Below are positions 5,731 through 6,193 of a stretch of DNA of 6,193 nt, piece by piece. The notes beneath the pieces are model-generated. The model saw nothing but the letters and a program-made list of their open reading frames with translations. It did not search any database and was not told the DNA's origin. A program made the translations under genes and the position numbers. This DNA comes from Bacteroidota bacterium (GTDB taxonomy: Bacteria > Bacteroidota > Rhodothermia > Rhodothermales > Rubricoccaceae). The DNA lies in NCBI GenBank assembly GCA_022564455.1, contig JADFLK010000142.1, positions 1 through 6,193 of the forward strand. The letters run 5' to 3'. Every line of letters begins with the position of its first letter. Position 1 is the stretch's first letter.

Positions 5731-6193
5731 TCAGCCGTCCTCGATGGACGCTTCTGCGGCGGCCGCGGCTGCCAGCGAGTCTGCAATCGCCAGTTCGAGA
5801 TCAAATGCGCGGCGGTTGGGCACGATGCTCAGCAGTGTCTGGGCTGTACCCATGAGGTCGCGGAAGGCCCGCGTGTTCCAGATAGACTGGTGGAGGCGCG
5901 CAACGCGAGCTTGCGTCTGGCGGTAGCGCGTAGGGTTGCGCCGCGCGAGGGCATCCAACTGGCCGACGATCTGATTAAGTTCGCGCTTGTTCGCAGCGGT
6001 GAAGCCGAAGCGGCCGGCCTGTTGAACGAGGCGCTCGTAACGCCGGTCGGTGCGGCTAATCTCGTTGCTGTCCACGAGGTAGGTGTTCTCGTTGAACTCG
6101 AACACGTCGCCGAAGAAATCGTAGCCCACGCGCCGAAGAACTTCGACCGCGCCGTCCGGAAGGAAGAAGCGAAGCGGATTGCCGTCGGCTGTA
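5731..6193 (-). CDS. C-terminal part of an unrecognised protein, cut by the window edge
   Basis: The minus-strand frame is open from the right window edge to a TGA at 5733-5731, giving about 153 residues. A GTG at 6129-6127 could be called a start, but the frame continues upstream without a stop and encodes TADGNPLRFFLPDGAVEVLR, which reads as ordinary protein, so the true start is probably beyond the window. The first part (to about residue 45) has aromatic, beta-like sequence such as YDFFGDVFEFNENTYLVDS. The rest is probably helical and rich in Arg, Gln and Leu (RELNQIVGQLDALARR, RQTQARVARLHQSIW), ending in an alanine run and an acidic tail. No transmembrane segment or known motif is visible. 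The family and function are not recognised. It is convergent with the cupredoxin gene and so not in its operon. Confidence 0.7.
   Translation of the reverse strand, partial: TADGNPLRFFLPDGAVEVLRRVGYDFFGDVFEFNENTYLVDSNEISRTDRRYERLVQQAGRFGFTAANKRELNQIVGQLDALARRNPTRYRQTQARVARLHQSIWNTRAFRDLMGTAQTLLSIVPNRRAFDLELAIADSLAAAAAAEASIEDG

Noticed and set aside
5736..5750. CGTCC-TCGAT-GGACG hairpin near the convergent stops as a terminator
   Set aside because: The stem is only 5 bp, there is no T-tract on either strand, and it lies inside the minus-strand coding sequence.
6127..6129. GTG as the true start of the minus-strand gene
   Set aside because: The frame continues upstream to the edge with ordinary protein-like sequence, so an internal codon is more likely.

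Overview
The window carries four complete plus-strand genes and the end of a fifth gene on the minus strand, in moderately GC-rich bacterial DNA. In order they are: a small STAS-domain anti-sigma factor antagonist (260-619), DNA primase DnaG (902-2815), polyphosphate kinase PPK1 (2882-5128), an azurin-like cupredoxin lipoprotein (5228-5716), and the C-terminal part of an unrecognised protein read from the right edge (6193-5731, minus). The primase and PPK are standard chromosomal housekeeping or stress genes. I see no phage, transposon, CRISPR, tRNA or rRNA sequence.

The organism is a bacterium whose phylum I cannot fix from this sequence. The four visible starts lack a good Shine-Dalgarno sequence, the outer envelope appears to carry a copper lipoprotein, and dnaG is not in the rpsU-dnaG-rpoD arrangement. 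An environmental, poorly cultured Gram-negative-type lineage (for example Planctomycetes/Verrucomicrobia-like or a candidate phylum) would fit, but this is inference.

Layout: positions 1-259 are non-coding and hold two imperfect inverted repeats of similar geometry, the second ending 44 bases before the STAS gene. The STAS gene is closed by a clear intrinsic terminator (643-670), so it is probably a single-gene transcript. The 282-base gap before dnaG holds that terminator, a palindrome-containing block (787-830) and a 40-base T-free stretch (828-867). dnaG and ppk are 66 bases apart, in the same frame, with no terminator seen, and are probably co-transcribed. A hairpin without a T-tract follows ppk. 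The cupredoxin gene then runs convergently into the minus-strand gene, with only 14 bases between the two stop codons.

How they may work together: PPK makes polyphosphate, DnaG primes replication, and the STAS protein belongs to a partner-switching pathway that controls a sigma factor or another output. All three families can connect to growth-state or stress control, but only the dnaG-ppk adjacency is direct evidence of linkage. I found no convincing novel system. The observations most worth checking are the dnaG-ppk pairing in one frame, the paired inverted repeats upstream of the STAS gene, and the unidentified minus-strand protein.
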